Shown: positions 25,383 through 34,652 of the stretch, one piece after another
How positions within the stretch are numbered: position 1 is the first letter of the stretch
How the letters are laid out: the number at the start of each line of letters is the position of its first letter
NCBI GenBank assembly: GCA_964577115.1
Contig: CAZNXJ010000001.1
Coordinates: 124,001-188,000, forward strand
Source of the DNA: CAZNXJ01 sp964577115
GTDB lineage: Bacteria; Planctomycetota; Planctomycetia; Pirellulales; Pirellulaceae
Direction of reading: 5' to 3'
Length of the DNA stretch: 64,000 nt
Notes under the pieces: generated by a model
The model's database searches: none
Seen by the model: the letters and a program-made list of their open reading frames with translations, nothing else
What the model was told of the DNA's origin: nothing
Program-made: the position numbers and the translations under genes

Positions 25383-25745
25383 CTAGCGCGTCTTGCGCGG
25401 CAAGGTACGCACGAAATGGATGCTTGCCTCCACCCAGTCGGCAAGCTGCTGATCGGTTTCTAGTCCCTCCGGTTCAATCATCACCCAGCCCTTCATCGGC
25501 CGGCCGGTGATGTCGAATTCGCGAACGTTCGGCGCGCCGAGTGCACTTTCCGCGGCCCGGTGTCCGAGGCGCGCGATGAGTTGGTTTTTCCAGATACCGA
25601 CGCACAGGTTGCCGCCCAGCAGAAATGCGAGCCCGCCGAACATTTTCTTTTCGGTGATGCCCCGCTGGCTGGCCAGCACGCGTCGCGTGCGGTCGGCGAG
25701 TGCTTCGCTAAATACCACGGATGACATCTCCCACGTGCTGACCAC
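25383..25745 (-). CDS. TfoX N-terminal domain protein
   Basis: 120 residues (114 if the ATG at 25727 is used; the 25745 start is a GTG). The protein matches the stand-alone TfoX-N family: FSEALADRTRRVLASQRGITEKKMFGGLAFLLGGNLCVGIWKNQLIARLG, then MKGWVMIEPEGL and a C-terminal WVEASIHFVRTLP helix (landmarks). TfoX-N proteins are small and of uncertain biochemical role; many are annotated as competence-related by name only. It is divergent from the cysteine hydrolase gene with only 14 bp between the annotated starts. Confidence 0.88.
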   Translation of the reverse strand: MVSTWEMSSVVFSEALADRTRRVLASQRGITEKKMFGGLAFLLGGNLCVGIWKNQLIARLGHRAAESALGAPNVREFDITGRPMKGWVMIEPEGLETDQQLADWVEASIHFVRTLPRKTR

Positions 25746-25759
25746 GACGAGCCATCACC

Positions 25760-26383
25760 ATGCCCGTGCAGAATGAAGATCTCCACGGCAGCGCGCCGGA
25801 CAAATCGCCGCTGGCCCTGCTACTGATCGACGTGATCAATGATCTCGAGTTCGACGAGGGGCGGCAGTTGCTCGAACACGCCTTGCCGATGGCTCGATGC
25901 ATCGCGGAGCTGAAGCGCCGAGCTGTTGAACGGGGGATTCCGGTCGTCTATGTCAACGACAATTTTGGCCGCTGGCGGTCCGACTTCAATGCACAAATTC
26001 AACATTGTCTCGAAGGGACGACCGGCCGGCCGATCGTAGAGCTCCTACGGCCGGGCGAGGAAGATTACTTCGTTCTGAAGCCGAAACATTCCGGCTTCTT
26101 TTCCACCACGCTCGACACGCTGCTCGAGTACCTCGGAGCGCGCACGGTGATCCTCACCGGAATGGCCGCGAACATATGCGTTCTGTTCACGGCGAACGAT
26201 GCGTATATGCGCGATCTGCATCTGATCGTGCCGAGCGACTGTGTTGCGTCGAATACGCGCGAGCTGAACGATTTTGCGCTGGAGCAGATGCGGACGGTTC
26301 TGAAAGCCGACACGCGGCCTTCGACCGAGCTGGATCTCGGCGAGCGGCTGCGCGCCGGCGCTCGGCATCCTTCCGCCGTCTAG
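25760..26383 (+). CDS. Isochorismatase-family cysteine hydrolase
   Basis: 207 residues. The catalytic triad of the family is visible: Asp24 in LALLLIDVINDLE, Lys107 in FVLKPKHSGFFST, and Cys140 in TGMAANICVLFTA. Family members hydrolyse amides or isochorismate, for example nicotinamide or N-carbamoyl compounds; nothing here fixes the substrate. No typical ribosome-binding site precedes the ATG. The start is 14 bp from the divergent TfoX-N gene, so its promoter must lie inside that gene or its start must be elsewhere. Confidence 0.9.
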   Translation: MPVQNEDLHGSAPDKSPLALLLIDVINDLEFDEGRQLLEHALPMARCIAELKRRAVERGIPVVYVNDNFGRWRSDFNAQIQHCLEGTTGRPIVELLRPGEEDYFVLKPKHSGFFSTTLDTLLEYLGARTVILTGMAANICVLFTANDAYMRDLHLIVPSDCVASNTRELNDFALEQMRTVLKADTRPSTELDLGERLRAGARHPSAV

Positions 26384-26628
26384 CACCGCGTGGGGCGAAA
26401 CGATGGGCTGGCGAGTTTGCCGAGCCGCCGTCGTTGCCTTCGGGTTTGCGGGTTGTGCGCTTCGTTGGGCCTAACTGCGCCTGTGGCACCTGCCGTACGG
26501 GTCGAAGCAGACGGCGAAAGCTTGTCGCGCCGACGAGCGACTTCGCAGCTTACTCGCGCGTCGCGCCGATAACGTTGATCGGCCTACTCTGTTTTCAGTG
26601 CTTCTCCTTCAGTAATGACGAGCGACGC

Positions 26629-27813
26629 ATGGGTTTTCTATCCGGCAGCTTGACGTTTCAGCGCTATCGTGTTCATGGCGAGAATCCGCCGATGTTCGGC
26701 CCCGAACACATCGAGGTGCTCGAACAACACGCCAGTGGTCCCCCTTCGTTCCACTCGGCCGAGCAGGTTCAGATCGGATTTCTCGCCGGCGCGCACCTCC
26801 TGGATAGCACCTTTGATCTCGAGAAGAACATCATCAACGATGCGCTGCACTTTGGCGTGCGTCTCGATTCGAACCAAATTCCCGCCGCCATCCGCAACGC
26901 CTGGATGCAGATGGAGCTCGCTGCGCTGATGCCCGATGCGCCGATGGGCCGGCCCACCAAGGCTCAGCGACAGGAGGCGAAGGAAGCCGTCGAGCGGCGA
27001 TGCGAGGACGAAATTCGCACAGGAAAGTATCACCGGATGCAGCACTTTCCCGTGCTTTGGGACGCTCGACAACGTCAACTCTACTTCGGCGGCTCAAGCA
27101 CCTCGGCCAGCGAACTGTGCGCCGACCTGGTAGCGCGCGCGTTTGACGTCGAGCTCGAACGCATGTCGGCCGGGAACCTCGCGATCGCGTGGGCCGAAGA
27201 GCAGGGTCGTCGTGCGGCGCTCGATGCCATCGAACCCGCCGTCTTTCACCCGCAGCTCGGCGGTGGCGAAATCGCCTGGTGCAACAACATGAGCGGCAAT
27301 TTCGATTTCCTCGGGAACGAGTTCCTGCTTTGGCTCTGGTGGTACGTCGCCACGCAGTCCGACGTTCTCCCGCTGGCCGACGGTTCCGAAGCCAACCTGA
27401 TGCTCTCCCGATCGCTGGTTCTCGAATGTCCCCAAGGCGCTTCGGGGAAGGAATCGATTACCGCCGAGTGCCCGATCGTCCTGCCCGAAGCCGCGCAAGC
27501 GATCCGCTCCGGCAAACTACCTCGCCGATCCGGCCTCATGCTGGCTCGGCACGGCCAGGCTTTCGAGTTCGTTCTCCAGGCTGAAACGTTTTCGGTCGGC
27601 GCGGCCAAGTTGCACATGGAAGACGACGATGCCGATGCGCGTGGCATGATGGAAAACCGGATCGACATGATCCGTAGCCTTGCCGAAAGTCTCGACCTCG
27701 TATTCTTTGCCTTCTGTGAACGCCGCGTGTCGGAGAAGTGGGAGGCCGAATGCGAGCGCATGCGGCGCTGGCTGCACAACGACGCGGCGGCCTCGAAAAA
27801 ACCGGCGGCCTGA
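26629..27813 (+). CDS. rdgC: RdgC-like recombination-associated protein
   Basis: 394 residues from the ATG at 26629, where the protein starts MGFLSGSLTFQRYRV as in non-proteobacterial RdgC proteins; the frame extending back to 26005 overlaps the cysteine hydrolase gene and is not coding. Family-like features are the IGFLAGAHLLDSTFDLEKNIINDALHFGVRLDSNQIPAA region and a central VLWDARQRQLYFGG stretch (landmarks). RdgC of Escherichia coli forms a ring on double-stranded DNA and restrains RecA. A strong hairpin terminator follows 73 bp after the stop. The family call rests on remembered sequence pattern, not on a search. Confidence 0.8.
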   Translation: MGFLSGSLTFQRYRVHGENPPMFGPEHIEVLEQHASGPPSFHSAEQVQIGFLAGAHLLDSTFDLEKNIINDALHFGVRLDSNQIPAAIRNAWMQMELAALMPDAPMGRPTKAQRQEAKEAVERRCEDEIRTGKYHRMQHFPVLWDARQRQLYFGGSSTSASELCADLVARAFDVELERMSAGNLAIAWAEEQGRRAALDAIEPAVFHPQLGGGEIAWCNNMSGNFDFLGNEFLLWLWWYVATQSDVLPLADGSEANLMLSRSLVLECPQGASGKESITAECPIVLPEAAQAIRSGKLPRRSGLMLARHGQAFEFVLQAETFSVGAAKLHMEDDDADARGMMENRIDMIRSLAESLDLVFFAFCERRVSEKWEAECERMRRWLHNDAAASKKPAA

Positions 27814-27885
27814 GCGCCGTTTTCGCGGAGCCACGAAACAGGGCCGCGCCTCGCGCCTTGCTTTCGATGCAATCGATCCACGACC

Positions 27886-27920
27886 GCCGGCTTCCGCGCA
27901 CATGCGGAGCCGGCATTTTT
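27886..27920 (+). terminator. Intrinsic terminator after RdgC-like gene
   Basis: GCCGGCTTCCGC pairs with GCGGAGCCGGC (one bulged T) around a short loop and is followed by ATTTTT on the plus strand. It lies between the convergent RdgC-like and enolase-superfamily genes. Confidence 0.8.
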
Positions 27921-27926
27921 CGTGCG

Positions 27927-29057
27927 TCAGATCGAGCTGGTGCCGCCGACCAGGTACTTGCGTACTCGTTCTCGATCGACTTCGACGCCTAGCCCGGGAC
28001 GCGTGGGTACGCGCATGCGGCCCTGCCGGATTTCATGCGGCGTGACGAGGATGTCCTCGACCAATCCATAGTACGTGCAGTCGCTGGCCAGCCGAAAATT
28101 CGCCGTTGCGGCGCAGACGTGTAGCATGGCGGCGGTCTTCAGGCCGAAGTCATGGGCGCAGTGAAAGACGCATGGAACACCGGCCGCGGCGGTGGCGTCC
28201 GCAATCTGTCGAACAGCGCGGATTCCTCCACACTGGTAGGTATCCGGCAGCAGCACGTCGGCGGCTTCCAGTTTCAGGATTTCGAGGACGCGCGCGAGTG
28301 TTGTCACGGATTCGTTCAGCGCCAGCGGAGTGCGCGTTGCTTTACGGATACGCGCCGAATCTTCCAACGCATCCTGATACATGGGCTGCTCGAAATATTG
28401 CAGCTCGTAGGGTTCCAAATCGCGAGCCAATTGAAGACAGACTTCGGGCGAGTAGCCCATGTTGGGATCGACACGCAATTCGAGTTGTGAACCTACCGCA
28501 TCACGAATCGCGCGCACCATCGCCAGATCCTCGTCCGGAGCGCGTCCTGCCTTCATCTTCATTGTGGAGTAACCCGCTGCCACATACCCCCGCGCAATCT
28601 CCGCCGCCTCGTTCGGCGGCCGAATCCCCATGCACGCCGCCAGTTCAATCTCGTCGCGATACAAACCGCCCAGGAGGCGGTACAGCGGTTGACCACATTC
28701 TTGGCCCATTAGATCCCAAAGAGCCATTTCGATCGCGCTTTGAATGTAGCCGCCGTCCAATTCCGGCAACTCATAAAACCGCTCCAAGTCGGCCGGATCC
28801 ATCCCTAGGATCATCGGGCGCACAGCCAGTGCTTCCTGCCCGTCAAACATCTGCCCTGCGTCGTGAATCTTAGAAGCAATCGCCAGCCGCTGCGGCGCTT
28901 CACCCCATCCCACGTGCCCGGTGTCTGTCTCGATTCGCATCAACAGCGCCCCGGTGCTCGAAGTCGCAATGTAGCGCGATGCGTAAGGAGCAATGGGGTG
29001 CTTTTGTGGCACTTGAATGACGAACGAATCGACAGCGGTAATTTTCATGGTCGACAT
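27927..29057 (-). CDS. Mandelate racemase/muconate lactonizing enzyme family protein
   Basis: 376 residues, the usual size of the enolase superfamily. The N-terminal cap (1-130) is followed by the barrel with KMK at 167-169, metal ligands Asp197 (RVDPN), Glu223 (YFEQP) and Glu249 (LNES), Asp272 in LLPDTYQCGG and His302 in HCAHDFG. The KxK with a later Asp/His arrangement fits racemase or acid-sugar dehydratase chemistry better than strict muconate cycloisomerase, but the substrate cannot be read from sequence. It sits divergent from a PVC-type dehydrogenase gene 165 bp away, consistent with sugar-acid catabolism. Confidence 0.92.
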   Translation of the reverse strand: MSTMKITAVDSFVIQVPQKHPIAPYASRYIATSSTGALLMRIETDTGHVGWGEAPQRLAIASKIHDAGQMFDGQEALAVRPMILGMDPADLERFYELPELDGGYIQSAIEMALWDLMGQECGQPLYRLLGGLYRDEIELAACMGIRPPNEAAEIARGYVAAGYSTMKMKAGRAPDEDLAMVRAIRDAVGSQLELRVDPNMGYSPEVCLQLARDLEPYELQYFEQPMYQDALEDSARIRKATRTPLALNESVTTLARVLEILKLEAADVLLPDTYQCGGIRAVRQIADATAAAGVPCVFHCAHDFGLKTAAMLHVCAATANFRLASDCTYYGLVEDILVTPHEIRQGRMRVPTRPGLGVEVDRERVRKYLVGGTSSI

Positions 29058-29222
29058 CGAAGCAAAGGACGCGATCGGTCATACGCTCCAGTAAAGTAGC
29101 AGCGCCGCCTGACGGCGGCCAATGCCGGCTGCGCGGGTAGCATTTCGAACGGCGGGCCACTATGGTGGCACGAAGTCTACGATCCCTACTGGCCTTACTC
29201 GTATCGCTCGACACCGTCTTCC

Positions 29223-32200
29223 ATGGCCCTATATCGATCTGCCGCCACGCTAACCTGTCTGATGTTTTCCTGGGCGTGCACCGTTGCTTTGACTCCCGCC
29301 CATGCGCAACAACCCAAAGAGTATCCGCCACCGCTGAGCCCGGCCGAATCGGAAGCTCGTTTTCAGGTCGCCGAGGGATTGAGCATCAAGCTGGTGGCCG
29401 CCGAGCCCCAGGTGGCTCAACCGCTGTCGATCTCTTTCGATGACCGCGGTCGCATGTGGGTTCTCGAATACCGCCAATATCCGCTCCCAAATGGACTAAC
29501 GGCCGTGCAGATGGACGAGTGGCTGCGTACGAAGTACGACCGAATTCCCGAGCCACCGCCCGAAGGTCCCAAGGGACAGGACCGCATCTCGATCCATGAA
29601 GATACGGATGGCGATGGCCGCACGGATAAGATCACGCACTTTGTTGACGATCTGAATCTCGCCTCGGGCATGGCGCTGGGCGACGACGGCGTCTATGTCG
29701 TGCAGCCGCCTTACTTGCTTTTTTACGCGGATCGGAATCGAGACGATCAACCGGATGGACCGCCGCGCGTGTTGCTGAAGGGGTTCGGCATGGACGACGC
29801 GCACGCGTTCGCGAATTCACTGACCTGGGGCCCCGACGGCTGGCTCTACGGCGTTCAAGGCAGCACATCGACGGCCGATATCCGTGGCATTGGCTTCCAA
29901 CAAGGGATATGGCGCTATCATCCGCCCACGGATCGATTCGAATTGTTTGCCGAAGGAGGCGGCAACTCGTGGGGCGTCGAGTTCGATCAGTACGGCAATG
30001 TGTTTGCGCTGGGCAACACGGTCGAACCGCTCGTGCATCATGTGCAGGGCGCGTACTACGTGAAAGGATTCGGTAAGCATGGACCGCTCCACAACCCGCA
30101 TGCCTACGGATACTTTCTTCCCGTACAGCATCATGGCTATCTCGGTGACAGCCTCACCGGCGGTGGCATTATCTACCAGGGCGGAGCTTTCCCCGAGCGT
30201 TTCCACCACGCTCTCATCGCTCCGAACACCCGCCATAGCGCATGTCGCTGGAGCACGCTTGAACCGCGAGGTTCCACATTCGCGACGCGCGCGGCAGGCG
30301 ACTTCCTGACGACCGACGATATCTGGTTCCGCCCCGTCGACTCGACCGTCGGGCCGGACGGCGCCTTATACATCGCCGACTGGTACGACTACAACATCTC
30401 CCATTCGTCACCGCAGAACCGCAGTGAGTGGTATGAACCGAGCCGCCGCGACGGGCGCATCTGGCGTGTCGCTCCGCCCGATGTAGCTCCCGTCGCAACC
30501 CCCTCAATGGATCTGAGCCGCCTCACGAGCGCCGAGCTGATCGAGCTGCTCGATCACAAAAACAACTGGTACGTCCGGAAGGCGCTGCGTTTGCTTGGCG
30601 AGCGTCGTGACCGCTCGGTTACGGATACGCTCATCGCGCGCATCGAAGGCGAATCCGATCCGGTCCGGGCGCTACGTGCGCTGTGGGCGCTACACCTAGT
30701 CGGAGGTCTAGACGAGGCGCAGGCGCTCGCAGCGCTGTCCAGTCACCACGAGTACGTCCGCGCGTGGACCGTGCGTTTGCTGGGCGACGAACGTTCGATC
30801 TCGCCCGCGCTTCGGCAGCGATTTGTAGAGCTGGCACGTCACGACACGAGCGTCATCGTGCGCAGCCAACTGGCATGTACGGCGAAGCGGTTGTCGGCGG
30901 GCGATGCGCTGGCGATTGTCGCGCCGCTGCTGGAACGGGACGAGGACGCCGAGGATCCGCATGTGCCACTGCTGTTGTGGTGGGCGATCGAAGACAAGGC
31001 ACTCGTGGATGTAGATGGGGTGTTGAGCCTGTTTGCGTCAGACGAACGATCGCGCCGCCCGATCGTCCAAGCCTATCTTCTGGAGCGAGTCGCGCGGCGT
31101 TACGCCGCGGAGAACTCCGAAGTCGGTTATGCGGCATGCGCTCGATTGCTCGTAGGGCGCCCGCCCGAACAGCGCTCCTCGATCATTCGCGGTATGCTGG
31201 CCGCGCTGTCGGGCCAGCAGCTCGAAGCCCCTCCGTCGCAGCTCGCCGCACAGTTGGCTCCGAGCGGACACGTGGAGACGGCGGACGTTACCGAACTCGC
31301 CCTAGCGCTGCGTCTCAACCTGGAAGGTGCCGGTCCCGCAGTACTGGCAGCCGTGCAGGATGAGGCTCGGCCGGCCGCTGACCGCGCCACGTTAGTTCAG
31401 ACGCTCGGCGAAACGCGGACGCCAAACGCTCCCGAGGTCCTTCTGGCTCTACTTGGATCCAGCGAGCCCGCCGAGATCCAGCTTGCCGCGCTTGCCGCAC
31501 TTGGCTATTTCACCGACGAGCGTATCGCCAGCGCGCTGGTTGAACGTTACGAGCAGCTCGCACCAGCGTGCCAGGTGCGCACGATCGAAGTGCTATGCGG
31601 CCGCCGTCCGTGGGCAGCCAAGCTGCTGGGCGGTATCGAAGCCAACCGCATTTCGCCCGCCGACGTGCCGCTCGAACAGGTCCGGCGACTACGCGAGCTG
31701 GCGGATGCCTCGATGACGGAAGGGATTGTCCGCTATTGGGAAGTCGTCCAAGTCGCAACGCCTTTAGAAAAGCAGGGCCGCATCACGGCGATTTCGCAAA
31801 TTCTCTCGCGCGGCAGCGGAGATCCTGTGCGGGGCCGTGAAGTCTTCGCCCGAGTTTGCGCAAATTGCCACAAACTATTCGGCGAAGGCAACTCGGTGGG
31901 CCCCGACCTGACGGGAGCCGAGCGGAAGAATCGCGACCTGCTACTGCGAAACATCGTGGACCCGAGTGCGATGATTCGCCCGCAGTTCATTACCCACGTT
32001 GTCACGACGCTCGACGGACGGGTGCTCACGGGACTGCTGGCGGATTCGACGGACGACACGCTCACGCTGCTCACCGCTAAGAACGAACGGATGGTCCTGC
32101 GCCGCAGCGAAGTCGAGGAGATCCAGGAATCGCCGGTCTCCTTAATGCCCGACAATCTGCTCGACGAGCTCACCGATCAGCAGATCCGCGACTTGCTGGC

Positions 32201-32228
32201 GCTGCTGCAATCCGACTCGGCTCCCTAA
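29223..32228 (+). CDS. PVC-type membrane-bound dehydrogenase with HEAT repeats and heme-binding domain
   Basis: 1001 residues with a Sec signal (about 1-27, ending AHA). Residues 30-420 form a beta-propeller dehydrogenase of the planctomycete type (DDRGRMWVLEY, DGDGRTDKITHFVDDLN, GPDGWLYGVQGST, GPDGALYIADWYDY). Residues 440-850 are alpha-helical HEAT-like repeats. The C-terminus is a cytochrome c domain of the Pirellula/Verrucomicrobium type: C879-x-x-C882-H883 followed by GEGNSVGPDLTGAERKNRDLL and the ITHVVTTLDGRVLTGLL strand region (all landmarks). It likely oxidises a sugar or alcohol in the periplasm and passes electrons to the heme. The substrate is unknown. Confidence 0.93.
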   Translation: MALYRSAATLTCLMFSWACTVALTPAHAQQPKEYPPPLSPAESEARFQVAEGLSIKLVAAEPQVAQPLSISFDDRGRMWVLEYRQYPLPNGLTAVQMDEWLRTKYDRIPEPPPEGPKGQDRISIHEDTDGDGRTDKITHFVDDLNLASGMALGDDGVYVVQPPYLLFYADRNRDDQPDGPPRVLLKGFGMDDAHAFANSLTWGPDGWLYGVQGSTSTADIRGIGFQQGIWRYHPPTDRFELFAEGGGNSWGVEFDQYGNVFALGNTVEPLVHHVQGAYYVKGFGKHGPLHNPHAYGYFLPVQHHGYLGDSLTGGGIIYQGGAFPERFHHALIAPNTRHSACRWSTLEPRGSTFATRAAGDFLTTDDIWFRPVDSTVGPDGALYIADWYDYNISHSSPQNRSEWYEPSRRDGRIWRVAPPDVAPVATPSMDLSRLTSAELIELLDHKNNWYVRKALRLLGERRDRSVTDTLIARIEGESDPVRALRALWALHLVGGLDEAQALAALSSHHEYVRAWTVRLLGDERSISPALRQRFVELARHDTSVIVRSQLACTAKRLSAGDALAIVAPLLERDEDAEDPHVPLLLWWAIEDKALVDVDGVLSLFASDERSRRPIVQAYLLERVARRYAAENSEVGYAACARLLVGRPPEQRSSIIRGMLAALSGQQLEAPPSQLAAQLAPSGHVETADVTELALALRLNLEGAGPAVLAAVQDEARPAADRATLVQTLGETRTPNAPEVLLALLGSSEPAEIQLAALAALGYFTDERIASALVERYEQLAPACQVRTIEVLCGRRPWAAKLLGGIEANRISPADVPLEQVRRLRELADASMTEGIVRYWEVVQVATPLEKQGRITAISQILSRGSGDPVRGREVFARVCANCHKLFGEGNSVGPDLTGAERKNRDLLLRNIVDPSAMIRPQFITHVVTTLDGRVLTGLLADSTDDTLTLLTAKNERMVLRRSEVEEIQESPVSLMPDNLLDELTDQQIRDLLALLQSDSAP

Positions 32229-32513
32229 GATCCGCCAATTCGTTTCGGGAACGGCGGCTCGCTGCGTCCGACCGTTACGGCCTTACGGCCAGGCGCCCCC
32301 ATACGTTCCAACCCGCAAGACGCGGCACCGGGATGCACCGTATGACCGCGAAGTGGCGCGACGAAAAAAGTTCAAATTTTTGAGCAACACTTTCGACGTT
32401 GCGTGCGAGAACGGTGTTGTCTGACGCGGGCGGCAGTCGAAAACAGCCAAACGATAGGCCTTAAACGACTTCCCGATCAATTCGTTTAACTTTTACTTTC
32501 AAGGAGTTTGCAG

Positions 32514-33005
32514 ATGGCCGGTTTCATCAAGTTTGACGGCGTTGACGGTGAATGCCAGGATAAGGACCACAAGAATTGGAGCCCGATCTTGACGTTCTCG
32601 CAAGGATTGCACAAGCCGGGCGGATCGGCGACGGGTTCCACGCGGCGTCGCGGCGACGTAATCCTTGACGACCTCGGAATCTCCAAAGAGCTCGACAAGT
32701 CGAGCCCGAAGCTGGCGGAAGCAGTCACCCAAGGCAAGGTCTTTCCCAAGGTCGAAATTCATGTCACGGCCTCGTATGATCAGTCCGGTGCTGGACGCGT
32801 CACCTACTATGCCTACGAGCTGAAGAACGTTCAGGTCACCTCCTACCGGGTCGGGGGAATGGTTCAGACCGACGGTAGCCAGATCACGGAAGAGCTCTCG
32901 CTCAACTTCGAAGCGATCAAGGTGACGTACACCGAGTACGACAGCAAGGGCGCCAGGAAGGGCAACATCGAATACAGTTGGAAGGTCGAGGAAGGCGAGG
33001 CGTAG
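32514..33005 (+). CDS. Hcp-family tube protein (orphan)
   Basis: 163 residues from the ATG at 32514, supported by AAGGAG seven bases upstream. The protein matches Hcp1/DUF796: it begins MAGFIKFDGVDGECQDKDHK, has the W.PI.TFSQG strand, an ...SKELDKSSPKLAEAVTQGKVFPKVEIHV segment and ends GNIEYSWKVEEG (landmarks). Hcp assembles hexameric rings that form the type VI secretion tube. No TssB, TssC, ClpV, VgrG or baseplate genes are within the window, so it is an orphan or serves a machine encoded elsewhere. A strong promoter-proximal ribosome site and a perfect terminator suggest a well-expressed single-gene transcript. Confidence 0.85.
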   Translation: MAGFIKFDGVDGECQDKDHKNWSPILTFSQGLHKPGGSATGSTRRRGDVILDDLGISKELDKSSPKLAEAVTQGKVFPKVEIHVTASYDQSGAGRVTYYAYELKNVQVTSYRVGGMVQTDGSQITEELSLNFEAIKVTYTEYDSKGARKGNIEYSWKVEEGEA

Positions 33006-33034
33006 TCCCCGACTACTCGACGGCCGGCGCATAC

Positions 33035-33068
33035 AAAAACCGGGGCGAGCAATTCGCCCCGGTTTTTT
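33035..33068. terminator. Strong, probably bidirectional, intrinsic terminator
   Basis: AAAAACCGGGGCGA and TCGCCCCGGTTTTTT flank a five-base loop. The A-run on one side and T-run on the other allow termination from both directions: the Hcp gene 29 bp upstream (plus) and adk 126 bp away (minus). Confidence 0.92.
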
Positions 33069-33193
33069 GTTGGGCTCGCATGGTACGCAGCACGAGCTCC
33101 CTGGACCGATCGCGACGGGTGGACCTGGACAAGCCGACCAGCCGGCGCAGCCAGAATTGGCCGTCGCAACGAACAAGGATGCGTGTGGCAAAG

Positions 33194-33970
33194 TTACGCG
33201 CGCGCCTTGGGCACAGCCGCCACGCGAGCGGGCCGGGCGGCCTGCTCGTGGAGCAGGTGGAGGGTCTGTTCGAGAATTGCTTCCGGCGTATCGTCGGCGG
33301 TGATGGAAATCAGAATTCCGCGTTCGCGGTAATAGGCGATCAGCGGTTCCGTACTGGCTGCATAGGCGCGCATGCGGTTGCGAATCACTTCGGGCCGATC
33401 ATCTTCGCGCTGGCAGAGCTCGCCCGAACACCGATCGCACTGCATCTCGACTCGGGGCGGCCGCACGGACATATGGTAGGTGGCCTGGCAGCGGCTGCAA
33501 ACGCGCCGGCCGCTCAGCCGATCAACAATCTGCTCGACCGGCAACTCGTAGGAAATGACGCCATCGAGCGTCACCCCCAGTTCGGTCAGCAATTCGTCAC
33601 AGGCTTCTGCCTGCGGCACGGTGCGGGGGAAGCCGTCGAGCAAGAAACCGCCATCGCAGCGGAGGCACGCGTGGCGTTCGCGGACCATCGCGATCACCAG
33701 ATCGTCCGGAACCAATTCACCCCGCCGCATATGTTCCCGGGCAGCTCGTAGCGCGGGACTCGGATTCGCCTGACACTGCGCCGAGCGGAACAAGTCACCG
33801 GTTGCCAGATGGCACATGCCGAGATGCCGGCAGAGCAGTTGTGCCTGCGTACCCTTGCCCACGCCGGGAGGGCCAAGCAACACCAAACGGTAAGCGCGCC
33901 GCGGAAAACTCATGGGTGTGCAGTCGGAGTCGCCTCGAAACCAGCCTCTTCGATCGTGTGGCGCGTCCAT
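33194..33970 (-). CDS. adk: Adenylate kinase with zinc-type LID
   Basis: 258 residues from the ATG at 33970, which has GAGGG seven bases upstream; a GTG at 33988 and an ATG at 33913 are alternatives, the last giving the usual family length. Motifs: P-loop LLGPPGVGKGTQA, the AMP-binding HLATGDLFR, DGFPRT, and a LID with CSRC and CDRC that should bind zinc as in many Gram-positive and planctomycete enzymes. The Arg-rich DDRPEVIRNRM helix is also present. It interconverts ATP, AMP and ADP in the cytoplasm. In many genomes it sits in a ribosomal-protein operon; here it stands alone. Confidence 0.95.
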   Translation of the reverse strand: MDAPHDRRGWFRGDSDCTPMSFPRRAYRLVLLGPPGVGKGTQAQLLCRHLGMCHLATGDLFRSAQCQANPSPALRAAREHMRRGELVPDDLVIAMVRERHACLRCDGGFLLDGFPRTVPQAEACDELLTELGVTLDGVISYELPVEQIVDRLSGRRVCSRCQATYHMSVRPPRVEMQCDRCSGELCQREDDRPEVIRNRMRAYAASTEPLIAYYRERGILISITADDTPEAILEQTLHLLHEQAARPARVAAVPKARA

Positions 33971-34652
33971 CGAATTGCCCTCAGTCACGGCCCTACGTGT
34001 CCTTGGCGGCGGCAGAAAGTTCGGCAGTGCAACTTTCGAACTTGGAACATAACGGCGGGAACAGCCGAACGCAAATTGCTTGCCGGGGGGAGCGACAAGT
34101 TGTCGCAGGGACTGGCGCGCGAGCTACCGCACCGCCGCCCCGCGGCAAGCCGCCTGGCGACTGCCCACCGTACTCCACGGCTCTCATGTGTACCGATCGG
34201 GAGGTTTCATGCCCCGGCGGCGCGCGTACGCGTCCCCGGGGAGACGAGACGCCCCGTTCATTTCGCACCTCAAGGTAACCTACTCGACGGCCGGTTTCCA
34301 TTGCTCCCAAGGAAAACCGGGCCAGATTTCCTCACCTTCCCGACACCGGCCAGCAACCGCCAGCAGGAACCACCCAACTCCCGCCGTTTGGGCAATCGAT
34401 GCGAGCGGACTCGGAGAGCCGAAATCAGTGCGCCCAGCCCAGGGGGTGGGCTCCCGAGAATGCCGAGGTTTTGCCATGATGCAGTACGTGCAGTGATTAT
34501 CCTGGGACATGTCCTCCGCGCGCGGCCCGTCCGCTCGATGCCGACGGCGCGCCGCTGCGATCGGCGCCGGCCACGGTCGCCACGGCCGCCGCGACGTACG
34601 GGGCGAGGCATCACGCGAAATCTCTCTCGACAGAAGGTCTAGTGAAGGTCTT
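33971..34652. other. Long divergent intergenic region between adk and gltA, no gene seen
   Basis: 682 bp with several overlapping plus-strand frames (one 33809-34642) that are rich in Arg and Pro and overlap the start of adk. None has a recognisable motif or ribosome-binding site. It presumably carries the gltA leader and promoter and the adk promoter; I could not pick out elements. Confidence 0.45.

Noticed and set aside
26005..26628. N-terminal extension of the RdgC-like frame
   Set aside because: It overlaps the cysteine hydrolase gene out of frame and is Arg-rich; the family start MGFLSGS lies at 26629.
32514..33005. Evidence for a type VI secretion locus
   Set aside because: Only the Hcp-type protein is present; no sheath, ATPase, spike or baseplate gene lies in the window.
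33809..34642. 277-residue plus-strand frame upstream of gltA
   Set aside because: It overlaps the adk start, has Arg/Pro-rich shadow-like composition, no ribosome-binding site and no family motif.
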